Both the position numbers and the translations under genes were made by a program. Below are positions 36,050 through 46,599 of a stretch of DNA of 64,000 bases, one piece after another (within the stretch, counting starts at the first letter, position 1; each line of letters opens with the position of its first letter). Source of the stretch: Hydrangea macrophylla (lineage: Eukaryota; Streptophyta; Magnoliopsida; Cornales; Hydrangeaceae); contig CM066987.1 of NCBI GenBank assembly GCA_033977485.1, positions 89,250,588 to 89,314,587 of the forward strand, written 5' to 3'. The notes below the pieces were generated by a model. The model was not told the origin of the DNA. It did no database searches and was given only the letters and a program-made list of their open reading frames with translations.

Positions 36050-36265
36050 CATGGTCCTTTTGTGCCTGGGTTTGGAGCCCGAGGTCTTTTTGGTGCCTGG
36101 GTTCAGAGCCTGAGGTCGTTGTGCCTTAGGGTAGGCCCAAGGTCTTTGGTGCCTCGGGGTTAGGCCCGAGGTCTTTCGTGCCTTGGGGTTAGGCCCAAGG
36201 TCTTTTGTGCCTTGGATTTTAGCCAAGGTCTTTTCTGCCTCGGGGTTAGGCCCGAGGACTCTTTT
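36050..36265. repeat. Degenerate tandem repeat of GTGCCT(T/C)GGGTTAGGCCCAAGGTC
   Basis: Seven or so copies of a 28-32-bp unit combine TTTGTGCCTTGGGTT with AGGCCCAAGGTCTTT. Each unit is itself partly palindromic. The proline/lysine-rich frame on the minus strand is a by-product. Confidence 0.75.
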
Positions 36266-36404
36266 GCATTGCACGGGGTACTGACAGGAGAATTTTCAAA
36301 GTAAACTGTTCACTTTTATTTAAAAATAGAAATTTATAATGGTTGCTCGATTAGAGCTACAAAAAGAAATTTCTCTACCAATAATAAATCCTCGTGGGAA
36401 AATG

Positions 36405-39400
36405 CTACTGATAATACTTGCTGAGGTGTTGCACATTCCAAGGATGAGAGAGATCGTGCCCGTCCATGCTCTGTAGCCAGTAGGTTCCTAGTCGGTTGAC
36501 CCGGGTTACTTTATATGGGCCTTCCCAGTTTGGCCCCAATTTCCCATGGTTCGGGATTCGGGTAGACTGGTTCACTGCCTTGAGGACGAGGTCTCCGACT
36601 TGAAAACTGCGGTGCTTCACCTTGCTATTGTATTATCGAGAAACCCGTTGCTTGTAGGCCGCCACCTGTAAGTAGGCCCAGTCTCTTTTTTCCTCTACCA
36701 AGTCCAGTTCAGACCTGAGAGCTTTTTTGTTATCCGGCGCACTGAAGTTGGCCACCCGGTATGTTGGCAACCCGAGCTCTATGGGGACCACCGCTTCAAA
36801 TACGTAGGTTAAAGAGAACGGCGTCTCGCCTATTGCCGCTTGGGGTGTAGTGCGGTAGGCCTATAGGAGGGTTGATAGCTCTTCAGCCCACAACCCCTTG
36901 GCGCCTTCAAGCCTCGTTTTGATTGACTGTAAGATTGTTCGGTTGGTTACCTCAGCTTGACCGTTGGCTTGTGGATGCTTGGGAGAGGAGTAATGATTCA
37001 GTATCCCGTAGCCCGAGCAGAAGTGTCTGAAGATGGGTGTGTCAAATTGTCTGCCATTGTCGCTGACCAGGACCCGGGGAATGCCGAACCGACTGAGAAT
37101 ATTCCTTTCCACAAAGCTCTCCATTTTCCATTCGATTATTATCGCCAAGGGCTCGGCCTCTGCCCATTTGGTGAAGTAGTCAATAGCTATCACGACAAAT
37201 TTGACCTGTCCTTTCCCCATCGATAATGGACCAACAATGTCGATTCCCCACTGGGCGAATGGCCAAGGGCTGTGGATTGGTGTCTGGAGCTCTCCCGGTC
37301 GGGTGATCATGGGAGAGTATTGTTGGCACTTATCACACCTTTGGACGTACTCTTGGGAATCCCAGACCATGGTTGGCCAGTAGTAACCTTGTAGTAGGGC
37401 CTTTCTGGAGAGTGCCCGGCCTCCGATGTGATTCCCACACACTCCCTCGTGGATTTTGAACAGTATTGCTGGGACCTGTGCGGGGTGAACACAGCGGAGG
37501 CATGGGATAGTGAATCCTCTCTTGAGAATGCCGTCGAGAAGATGGTAACGGGCTGCCCGGTACTTGACCCAGTGGTCTTCTTCTTTGTCGTTTAGTAGCA
37601 TCCCCGTCGTCAAGAATGTCACGAGCGGGTCCATCCAGCTGGGTTCCAGAGTGACCGGGTCTACCTCCATGTCCTCTGAGTTGATCACACTTGGCTCGGG
37701 TAGGTATTGTATCCTTATCCCGGGCAAGTCTGACTCAGAGGATGAGGTGAGGCGAGCCAATCGGTCGGCTCTAGGGTTTTCTTCTCTGGGTATCTGTGTG
37801 ATGGAGAATCCCCGGAGCTGCTTGGAAACCGCTCGGACAAGGGCCAAGTAGGCTACCATGCTGTCTTCCCGCGCTTTGTACTCTTGGGTAACCTAATTGA
37901 CAACGAGCTGGGAGTCGCTGTAGCCCTAAACCTATTGTGCACTCATAGAGATGGCCAACTATAACCCAACCAAGAGAGCTTCGTATTTGGCCTCGTTGTT
38001 GGAGGCACGAAACCCAAACCTTAGTGCATATTTGAGCTGGATACCGTCGGAGGTAGTCAGGATGATCCCTGCCCCACTGCCTTGCTGATTGGATGAACTG
38101 TCCACGTGCAGTACCCAGGTAGGGATATCGGAGTGTAACCAGGGTGGTAGGGTCGGAGGGTCAGACTCTTCAACTGGGTCCTCGGGATACGTAAACTTGA
38201 CCAAAAAGTCTACTATGGCTTGTCCCTTGATGGCTGTCCGAGGTCGGTAGATCACTTCAAACTCTTCCAATTCCAATGCCTACTTAACGAGCCTCCCGAA
38301 CGTGTCTGGACGACTGAGGATTCTGCGAAGAGGTTGATCGGTAAGGACCACAATGGCATGGGCCTGAAAGTATGGGCGGAGCCTTCGGGCCGAGGTAATA
38401 AGGGTGAATGCCAGTTTCTCAATGCGGGAGTATTTGCTCTCTGCGCCCTGTAACGCCCGGCTGGTGTAATACACTGGGAACTGTATCCCGTGCTCTTCCT
38501 GAATAAGTGTCGAGCCAACCGCCGATGGTGACACCTATAAAAATAATTCTTCCCCTGGCACGGGTGTTGAGAGGAGAGGAGGGGACGCCAGGTACTTCTT
38601 GAGTTCCTGGAATGCCTTTTCACACTCTTCCGACCACTGGAACGCTTTGCGGAGGGTTTTGAAGAATGGCAAGCACCGGTCAGTAGCTCGGGAGACAAAT
38701 CTGTTCAGTACGGCCACCCGTCCGGCTAAACTCTGTACTTCCTTCGTTGACTTGGGTGACCGCATATTGATGATGGCTTTGATCTTCTCGGGATTTGCCT
38801 CAATCCCCCGTCTGCTGACTAGATGGCCAAGAAATTTCCCGGACGAGACACCAAAGGTGCATTTGGCCGGGTTCAACCTCATCCTAAATTTTCTCAAAAT
38901 GCTGAAGGCCCCGGCCAGATGCTCGAGGTGGTCGGGATCGTCCCGGCTCTTGACCAGTAGATCATCCACATATACCTCCATAGACTTTCTGATGAGGTCT
39001 TTGAACATATAGTCGACCAGGCGCTGGTAGGTAGCCCCGTGTTCTTGTGACCAAATGGCATAACCTTGTAGCAGTACGTCCCCTGGTCGGTGATGAATGC
39101 TGTCTTCTCTTCGTCCCCGGGGTACATGCTGATTTGGTTGTACCCCGAGTAGGCATCCATTAATGAGAGGAGTGAGTGGCCTGCCGTAGAATCCACAAGG
39201 AGATCTATCCTGGACAGCGGATAGCAATCCTTGGGGCAGGCTTTGTTGAGGTTGGTGAAGTCCACGCACATTCTCTACTTCCCATTGCTTTTCTTGACCA
39301 AAACGACATTAGCTAACCAGTCGGGATAGTGGACCTCTCTGATGGACTTCGCCTTTAGGAGCTTCTCGACCTCCTCACTCACTGTTTTCTGTCTCTCGGG

Positions 39401-40426
39401 GGCCATGCCCCTTGTCTTCTGCTTGACTGGGTGGCAATCCGGGCTGATATTGAGATGATGGGACATTATCCGGGGGTCAATCCTGGGCATATCCTCATGG
39501 CTCCAAGCAAAAACGTCTTGATTTTGCCTTAGGAACTGAGTCAATTTTTCCTTCAAGCCGGGCTCCAGTAGGGTACCTATGCTGACCGTGCGGTCTGGGT
39601 ACTCGGGATCCAGCATCACTTGTTCCAGTTCTTCCATCGGACCTATTGCGTCGCTCTGGTCCCGGGGGTCCATCTCTTGGACGTTCAATGTTTCTGTGAT
39701 TGCCCCCCGGCGCAACGAGCTGACATAACAACTCCGAGCGGTAGTCTGATCTCCTCGCAAGCATCCGGGTCCCTGGGGAGTTAGGAACATCACTGTTAAG
39801 CAGTAGGTGGAGACGACCACTCTGGCCTTGTTGAGGGTTGGCCTGCCAAGGATGACATTGTAGGCCGACGGGGCTTCCACGATCACAAAATTAGTCAGCA
39901 CGGAAGCTTGCTGAGGGTAGGTCCCTATGAGAACTGGAAGCTCGATTGACCCGAGCGGTTGTGTGTTGGAGCCATTAAATCCAACCAGGGGAGTGGCGAC
40001 CGGCCGGAGCCAATCCTTGGAGATTCTGAGCTGATCGAATGCCGACGTGAACATAATATCGGATGAGCTGCCTGTGTCCACTAGTACCCTCTGGACCATA
40101 TAGTTGGCTATGGAAAGCGTCACTACTAGCGGGTCATCATGGGGGCAGTAGATGCCCTGTAAGTCGTCGGACGTGAATGTTAGAACATCAGTTAGGGAGG
40201 AGCCGGTGGATTGAACCTGCCAGACATCCGCCTGGGATGCCCGAGCATGCCTCTTCTGTGCCGATTGTGAATCTCCTCCGCCTGATGTTCCTCCGGAGAT
40301 CACGTGGATGTGGCCAAGTGGTGGTGGCTGATCGAGAGCTCTAGTGTCTTGCCGGGGTCGTCTATCTGCCGTGACAAACTCCGCGAGGTGTCCCTGCTCG
40401 ATCAGCTTCTCTATTGCCATCTTCAA
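36405..40426 (-). pseudogene. Element C pol: protease, RT, RNase H, second RNase H, integrase
   Basis: Protease has VLVDTGSSSDIMF. RT starts 'CVDFTNLNKACPKDCYPL', with 'MDAYSGYNQI', 'MPFGHKN' and, after a frameshift near 39045, 'VYVDDLLVKS'. The RNase H reads 'YYTSRALQGAESKYSRIEKL'. A second, archaeal-like RNase H ('WVLHVDSSSNQQGSGAGIIL', 'ASNNEAKYEALL') follows, diagnostic of Tat elements. Integrase (37859-36861) keeps HHCC ('HEGVCGNHIGGRAL', 'CDKC') and D, D, E in 'GIDIVGP', 'VSDNGRQFD' and 'GQAEVTNRT'. Its C-terminal part is 36620-36405. Stops at about 39272, 38535, 38278, 37930 and 36860 make it non-functional; several fall where the family has Trp. Confidence 0.9.
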
Positions 40427-41930
40427 TTTAAAGCAATCCTCCGTTTCATGGCCGTGATCCCTGTGGTAGCGATAGAATTTGTCCTGGTTCCTCTGACCGG
40501 GCGGGGCTCATAGTTTAGCTGGCTGCAGAAGCAGCCTCTGCGGCAGCCATGACTTCTTGAATGGGCCGGGAAAGGGGTGTGAAAGCAATCGGGGACTGAC
40601 CCCGGGCGTCCTTCTGATCTTACCTCGGCTTCTTTCCTAAGACCTTCTCGAATCCTTCACGCTTGCGCTTGGCCTTCGGGGATTCGTCTCCCACCTGGCC
40701 AGCGCGCTTCGCCTTTAGGAATTCTTCAGTATCTATGTATTTTCCGACCCTCTCCGAGAGCTCCACCAGGGTTACCTGCCAGTCGGTCGCGATGGAACGA
40801 CGTGGCAACCTTGGTGTGTTGAACTCCCGAACAGAAGGCCATAATTACGACTGTTTCGTTGAGGTTACGGATTAGGAGCCTTTGTTGGTTGTAACGGTCC
40901 ACATATTCCCTCAAGGACTTCCCTTTGCACTGCTTGATGGTCAGCAGCTGAGTGTCCGGTTGCGACCGATTGAGCATCCTGACAAACTGGCTGATGAACA
41001 GCTTGCCGAGGGATTTAAAGTTGTCGACCGTCTGGGGCTTCAAAGCATGGAACCACTGTGCGGATGGCCCCTTGAGAGTACTGGGAAAGGCCAGGCACAG
41101 TAGCTCGTCCACCATGGTGACCAGTGCCATCTGAGCCTTGTAAGTGCGGATGTGGTCTACCGGACTCCCAGTGCCGTCGTAGGAGTTGAGGTGAGGGGGT
41201 TTGAACTTCTGTGGAATAGGAAACTATGTCACCTGAGCGGTATAGGGTGACTCAGTCTCCGTGTTAGTGAGGTCATGGCCGGACTTGCGGTTCAACCTCT
41301 CAATTTGCTGCTACAATTCCTCGACCTGGGCCTTTACGTCGTCCCGCCCGGTTCTCCTCTCTATATCTGAGCGGTAAGTTGGATCAGATGATGAGGCCTC
41401 TTCCTCAAAATGCATCGACCTCGGGGATAGGGCCCGACTCTAGGTCTGGGAAAGCGTGTGCCTAAGATCCCCCTGGCTCAGGGCCGGAGGGTCCTCGGCC
41501 GATTCTCGAGCTCTCCGTTCGGACTCCTCCCCTCTGGCCGCACGCCGTCGGTTGATGATAGTCCTGGCATCCTCTACCCGGTGAGATCAGGCCAAGCTCG
41601 CCTTTGTGAACTCCTGGTAGCCTGGCTACGCTCACCATTACCGGGGTGTTCCTGGTCCGATGGAGATACCGGGGCGGAACGGGCTTCCCTGCGTGCCTGA
41701 GGGGGCCTTTGGATAGGGGCGCTTTTCTCAGGCTGATTTTCTGAGGCAGGACGCTTCTCTTGTCGGGCCAAAAGCGCCTCCATCTGTTCTTGTGTCCGGC
41801 GTTGGCCCTCCAAGAGCTGTGCCAGTGTTGCCGTTATCTGCTCGGTGGTCATGGAGGCGGCCTGCTGCTTAAGCTACGGGTTCTCCTGACCGGTCAGAAG
41901 AGCGGCTCTCTTACCCGTCTTCGGCGGCAT
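40427..41930 (-). pseudogene. Element C gag
   Basis: The start is ATG at 41930 (MPPKTGKRAALL), with a TAG after 18 codons, then 'MTTEQITATLAQLLEGQRRT'. The Retrotrans_gag domain (PF03732) follows at 41130-40726 ('FPSTLKGPSAQWFHALKP', 'KSLREYVDRYNQQRL'). A lysine-rich segment lies at 40808-40620. Near 40470 the zinc-knuckle remnant reads 'YRYHRDHGHETEDC', the first Cys being replaced by Tyr. Several frame changes separate these blocks. Confidence 0.82.
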
Positions 41931-41969
41931 GTTGATCAGTCAAGGATTTGTTGATGAGAAGACCACGTC

Positions 41970-41991
41970 TTTCCCACAGACGGCGCCAAAC
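41970..41991 (-). other. Primer-binding site of element C
   Basis: On the minus strand TTTGGCGCCGTCTGTGGGAA follows the 5' LTR after one base. TGGCGCCGT matches the 3' end of plant tRNA-Asp; pairing beyond that is weak by eye, so the tRNA is not fixed. Confidence 0.7.
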
Positions 41992-42603
41992 TGATGATGC
42001 CTAAAACTGGTAAGAAGGGTTTAGAGAGAAAATAAGACAAGAATAATTTGTATGTGGTTCGGTCTCGTTAACGAGGTGACCTACGTCCACGGTTGCGTCT
42101 GTGCTCTCTCACTAGCAGATCACCGGTGGGCCTGGTGAGCCAACAAAGATAGGTGGCACTACCAGTAATACCGGTCGGGTATATGCGTGTTGATGGTGAG
42201 TTCTCTGTTGTATGCTTGCCAGCTAGAGAATTATTTTAGATTCCTTTAGAGAGGGTAGGTGGGCTCTTTTATAGATGCAAGAGTCCACCCTTACATGGTA
42301 AGTTAATAGGATTAGGAAGCCTAATCTGATTAGAGTTGATTTACATAATTTGGAGAAAGTTTCCTAAGTGGTTTAGGAAACTGCCACCTTCCATCTTGCA
42401 GACTTGTAGTCGGTTTAGGAAACTGCTGGACAGGTCGGGATCGCGGGATGCCGCGACCGTTATGCCCGGCATGTTAACACGAACCGCCCGGTCTGAGTGA
42501 ACACCTCGGGAATGCTTGGCTGTGGGCGCCCTTACTGGAATAACTGGCACTTCTTGATGACATGGCGGACTGGCTTCATGACTAGATTATTTTGGACATA
42601 TCA
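41992..42603 (-). mobile_element. 5' LTR of element C (612 bp)
   Basis: It has the same length as the 3' LTR and differs at about 40 positions, mostly C/T or G/A. A TATA box TCTATAAAAG (minus strand) is near 42268. Confidence 0.92.
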
Positions 42604-43180
42604 GCTTGTCTCCAAATTACAACACAAAGAAGATGGGGATAATGCTCATTCACTTATAGATGTGGAAGAACTACATTATAATCTACGCCTAAAACAGGAA
42701 AAAGGAAATAAAAGATAAAAGATAAAATGCTTAAAACATGTAGTTTGTTTGATTGTTGATGATACCTTCTTCTTCATTCTCTCTTATATTTATAGGAACC
42801 ATGGTGAGTTTAATTAACTTCATAACCGCCACTGCATTTCAGGCTGATCACTGTATAACTGCCAGTGAATTTCACACTGATCACTCCATAACTGCCACTT
42901 TATTTTAGACTAATCACACCACTTCATGTTGATGATGTGGCTGATGAACATGATGTGATAATTTAGAGATAATAACATCTTATATAACTACCCCATGATA
43001 TGGTAGTTCATGGGTGGTTATTTCCCACGAAGCCATTTAAATACTGGTCATGTGTTAATATAATTCCACTACCTTGTAACCTCCATTCTCCACTACCTTA
43101 TAACCGTCATTCTCCGCTAAGTAGCTATTTTTCTACTTCTTTATAACTGTTTTAATACATGTGGTAGATTTTGCACGCAC

Positions 43181-44486
43181 TTTTCGGGATATATACTAAA
43201 AGCCATGCTTTATGTAGTTGATTTATTATTCATTCAATAAAATCAGTTATTCTATTTTTATGAGAATCTGTGTGGGCAATGTTTGTATTGTATTATTTAT
43301 TTAATATTATGCATGTGTGTCTCTCATTTTACATAATATGTGGTTTGGTGTGTAGAGTTTGGCTTACACACGGAAGACCAGACCATCATATATTGTAGAA
43401 TGTAAGATTTTGATTTACAGTCTTAGATGGGATTGGACACACCATCAGTAGGACTGCAACATGGTGCTATAGTAGGTTTGTCTTGACTATGGGAAATGGT
43501 ATAGTTTCAGCTCATTATGCTGGTACACTTTGTGTATTAAACGGGACTAACTTGGGGTAATTATCTTTATACTGACTTATAAGATAATTAATACCTCTTG
43601 GCTATTATGAGTGCTTATGCTCTAAATCCTAAGTTAATTTGTAGACACGTGCATTTGATATTTACACTTTGATTCCTAAAAGGGTGAGATCCTAAAATGG
43701 GTTAATATCTCATTAGATTGGGTGACAATATTGATTGTGTGGAGGATATAAATTAATGATGGAATCTATGTCTCAATTTTGGGATTGATGATATCCCCTT
43801 GAGAAAGCTTATAAGTTTTGATTATATCAAACCCTGCAGGTGGATTTTGTATCCGACATATCAGATAAGTCAAGCAGAGGATCTCAAGGAATTTTAAGAG
43901 ATTAATTAAATATGATTGTCAGTAATTATATTTAATTAATAGATATCTTTAATCTTAACGTGGGGAGATAATAAACATTTAATAACATGGAGCTCGAAAT
44001 ATATTTTTGAGATAAGTGTAGGAGTGCAATTATAATTCTTTAGTGATATGAATTATAATTTATGGAAATAGGAATATGATTCAGTTCGAATTGGATAAGG
44101 AACTCTATTCCCTATTGACTTCTTATGGTCCCTATCGTAGTCTATATATATGCTGCTTGGGCTCTCCTCTCAATTTGCATTTTTCTATCAAGAGTATTAT
44201 AACTCGGAATAGAAAAGAGAGCATAAAAGAGGGAGAGCAAAAAACAGAAAGGGATTTCAATAGAGCCCACACTCAGTTCGATATTCTGGCAGCAGAGGAA
44301 TACGATAGAAGATCGTGAGCTGTTATCGAACCCGTGTTCTCAATTCGTCTACTACAGCAATCCGTTTTGCAGTTCAAGGTAACCCTAGTTTTGCCCTTGT
44401 AGGGTTATTGTAGCTTTCACGTAAATTTTTGCAGTACCAACTTATACACGCTATCAACGGATTCTGGGAACGCAGTTTTCCTAACA
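43181..44486 (+). mobile_element. Copia-type solo LTR (1306 bp), TSD CGCAC
   Basis: It begins TTTTCGGGATATATACTAAA and ends TTTTCCTAACA, with CGCAC on both sides (43176-43180, 44487-44491). The 5' end should be TG; here it is TT, so one base may have changed. The 3' end ...CTAACA and the ATATACTAAAAGCCA start resemble common plant copia LTRs. Removing it restores the LTR of element D. The small open frame at 44076-44318 is not supported by any similarity. Confidence 0.75.
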
Positions 44487-44680
44487 CGCACATGTTGGAT
44501 AGATGGACCTTTGGTAGTTATTTACCATTATCCTAACTTGTTTCAATGAGTAACCACCATCATCTTGTGTTCAAACCCATCATCTTGGCCATCTACAAAA
44601 ATAACCACGTGACACGTTCTCGTCTTGTGACCATATCCTCTGTGGGCCCATACCATAGAATTTATTTTATGGGGCAAACA

Positions 44681-44702
44681 ATTCCCCCAACATCCCTTAA
44701 GT
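44681..44702 (-). other. Polypurine tract of element D
   Basis: On the minus strand AAGGGATGTTGGGGGAAT precedes the LTR start TGTTTGCCCC. Confidence 0.7.
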
Positions 44703-44847
44703 TCATAATCCAATGGTTTTAGTTAAGGGATGTTGTTGACCAGCCTGAAGTGAATCAGATTCATAAATTCCTTAAGCGATTACCCTCGTGGCTTGTCTCT
44801 CAATTCTGACTTTGATCTCCAATCTCCTCTTCATGAACACTCTGTAC

Positions 44848-46440
44848 TTATTCCTTTGTGTTAGATTTGTGATCATCCTGATTTTGACTCATGTAATACG
44901 TCCCTCCTATAGAATGTGTCTTTTCATTTTCTTCATTAACTATTTTTTCATATCTAGACACAACTTCTACAAGATGACATAAATCAGTAAACTGTTGACC
45001 TACAAAACGCATTCTTAACATAGGTCTAGGATTCTCAATAGCCAAATGAACATATTCAGTCTCTAGAAGTCTTGTCTTATACATGTTCCTTATGAACTTA
45101 AAGTTGGCAATAAATGTTTCAACACATTCACCAGATTTTTGCTTCACTTTAGCAAGATCAATAATTGTAATTTTTGGTTCAGCTTGGTAATATTGCGCAA
45201 GAAATATTATTTCCATATCTTGCCAAGTTTGGACAGAACCAATTAGCAGGTTTACATACCAAGTAAAGGTAGGTCCAGAAAACAAAATAAAATCCAAAAT
45301 TTTAAAACATTGAGGAAACTCAAACATTCGATAAACATTATTAGGATAAAGTTTTTGATAATGTGGTATTGGTGAAGCCTTAAAAGCTGCCCCAAATTGT
45401 TCTCTTAATTGATATTGTAATTGTTCTCTTATTTGATTTTGCAATTGTTCTCTTACTACTTTAGCTACTTCATTCCTATTTCGACCTAACCGTGGACTCG
45501 GCTGGACATTAGGATGAAATAAGTAACGTAACTCATTATTAGTAGGTTGATAACCTTGTCCCCACCAAAGAATCCAAATTGATTTCTTTGACCTCTAGCT
45601 ATGGATCTAGGTTGATTTCATTGACCTCCAATGTTGAATCTAGGTTGATAGAACTGCCCCCCAGGCTGAGAATCAGGTTGATTAGGTTGCCCCCTAGGCT
45701 AAGAACCAGGTCAATAGTGTTTGCCTCCCAAACTGAGAACCAAGTTGATAGTCAAAAAAATCAGACTGACCACCAGTGAAACCAGTCCGATCTCTAATAA
45801 AGCCTGGTTGACAGTCAGCAAAATCAGGTTGACCACCAATGAAACCAGGTTGATCTTCAGCAAAACCAGGCTGATCTCCATCAAAACTAGATTGTCCACT
45901 AGCGTAAGCAGGCTGATCCCTAGAAAAACCAGACTAAACACTAGTGTAACCAAGCTTATCCCCAACAAAACTAGGTTGATGACTTGAATTGGCAACAGGA
46001 TTGTAAGTGCCAAAAATTAGTGTACTGGGTACATTTGTAAACATTGGTCCTTTTTCTCGCACTTGTGGCTTATTCAAAAATTTTACGTGATTGTAATCTA
46101 TTTGTCGAGCCTCTTTTGGTTGGACCATTTTTTCTTATGCATTGGACTTTAGTGAGGATGATGGACCCGATTTCTCCACCATAAGATCCATTTGGTGATC
46201 AGTACTCCTCGTAATTTGATCACCAATCTTTTGCATAAAATCTATAATAGGCCTTATGATGGTGGTTACTTGTTCTAAATTGGCTTGTAAGAAATTATTA
46301 AAAGCACAATCAACATTATAATGTATTGCAGACATATAATCTTTAAGAACTTGTAGATCTGGATTATTGTCACTTCCAATCATCCTTATGGTTGAAAATC
46401 TTCCACATTTTGGCTTCCTTCAATGTTCTAGAAACTGTTG
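44848..46440 (-). pseudogene. Element D gag, with octapeptide repeats
   Basis: The N-terminal part reads 'GSDNNPDLQVLKDYMSAIHY' and 'VTTIIRPIIDFMQKIGDQ' (46383-46135). A middle part (46128-45720) contains about ten copies of an eight-residue unit like QPGFAED or QPGFIGG. The C-terminal part (45444-44848) carries the Retrotrans_gag domain: 'SGPTFTWYVNLLIGSVQTWQ', 'QYYQAEPKITIIDLAKVKQK' and 'RFVGQQFTDL'. Stops occur near 46130, 45936 and 45700, so this copy is not intact. Gag forms the particle that packages element RNA. Confidence 0.75.
45735..45985 (-). repeat. 24-bp coding repeat within element D gag
   Basis: Units of 24 bp, such as GATCAGCCTGGTTTTGCTGAA, code for an octapeptide with D/G-Q-P/S-x-F. 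They are diverged but stay in frame. Confidence 0.7.
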
Positions 46441-46599
46441 CATCTTTGAACATATTCATTGGAGACCTTAATTCCTTTAATTTTTCATCGGCCTTGAGGC
46501 CAATTACTTGGTTTTCTTTTGATTGATTCAAGTTTTCATCATATCTTTTGAATGTGAATTAGATTTCTAACTTTCGATCCCATCGGCCGTGCCAAAAAT

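Larger units (their letters stand above)
22937..42603 (-). mobile_element. Element C: complete Tat-lineage Ty3/gypsy retrotransposon with an antisense gene
   Basis: Two 612-bp LTRs (22937-23548 and 41992-42603) are flanked by GCTTG at 22932-22936 and 42604-42608. On the minus strand, from right to left, it has a primer site, gag, protease, RT, RNase H, an extra RNase H and integrase. Beyond integrase come tandem repeats, an antisense gene, a PPT and the 3' LTR. The extra RNase H after the normal one marks the Tat lineage. The 8.7-kb copia-2 element sits in the antisense gene. By eye the LTRs differ at about 40 of 612 positions. Confidence 0.92.
22614..44680 (-). mobile_element. LTR1 of element D (about 1.08 kb), in three pieces
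   Basis: The pieces are 22614-22936, 42609-43180 and 44492-44680. They join to a TGTATGG...GGGGCAAACA sequence of about 1084 bp, which matches LTR2 (46600-48286) along its length. The gaps are element C (TSD GCTTG) and a copia-type solo LTR (TSD CGCAC). On the minus strand, TATAAATATAAG near 42785 is a TATA box. This LTR serves two internal regions, one on each side. Confidence 0.85.
44681..46599 (-). mobile_element. Element D internal region: gag only, no pol
   Basis: This 1.9-kb region lies between LTR1 and LTR2. It holds a PPT, a gag gene and a primer-site-like TTTTTGGCACGGCCGATGGG (46581-46599, minus strand). There is no protease, RT or integrase. Such gag-only units (TR-GAG type, family knowledge) must be moved by enzymes from other elements. 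Confidence 0.8.

Noticed and set aside
35939..36274. Proline/lysine-rich 111-codon frame after integrase
   Set aside because: It is produced by the GTGCCTTGGGTTAGG repeat and has no known domain.
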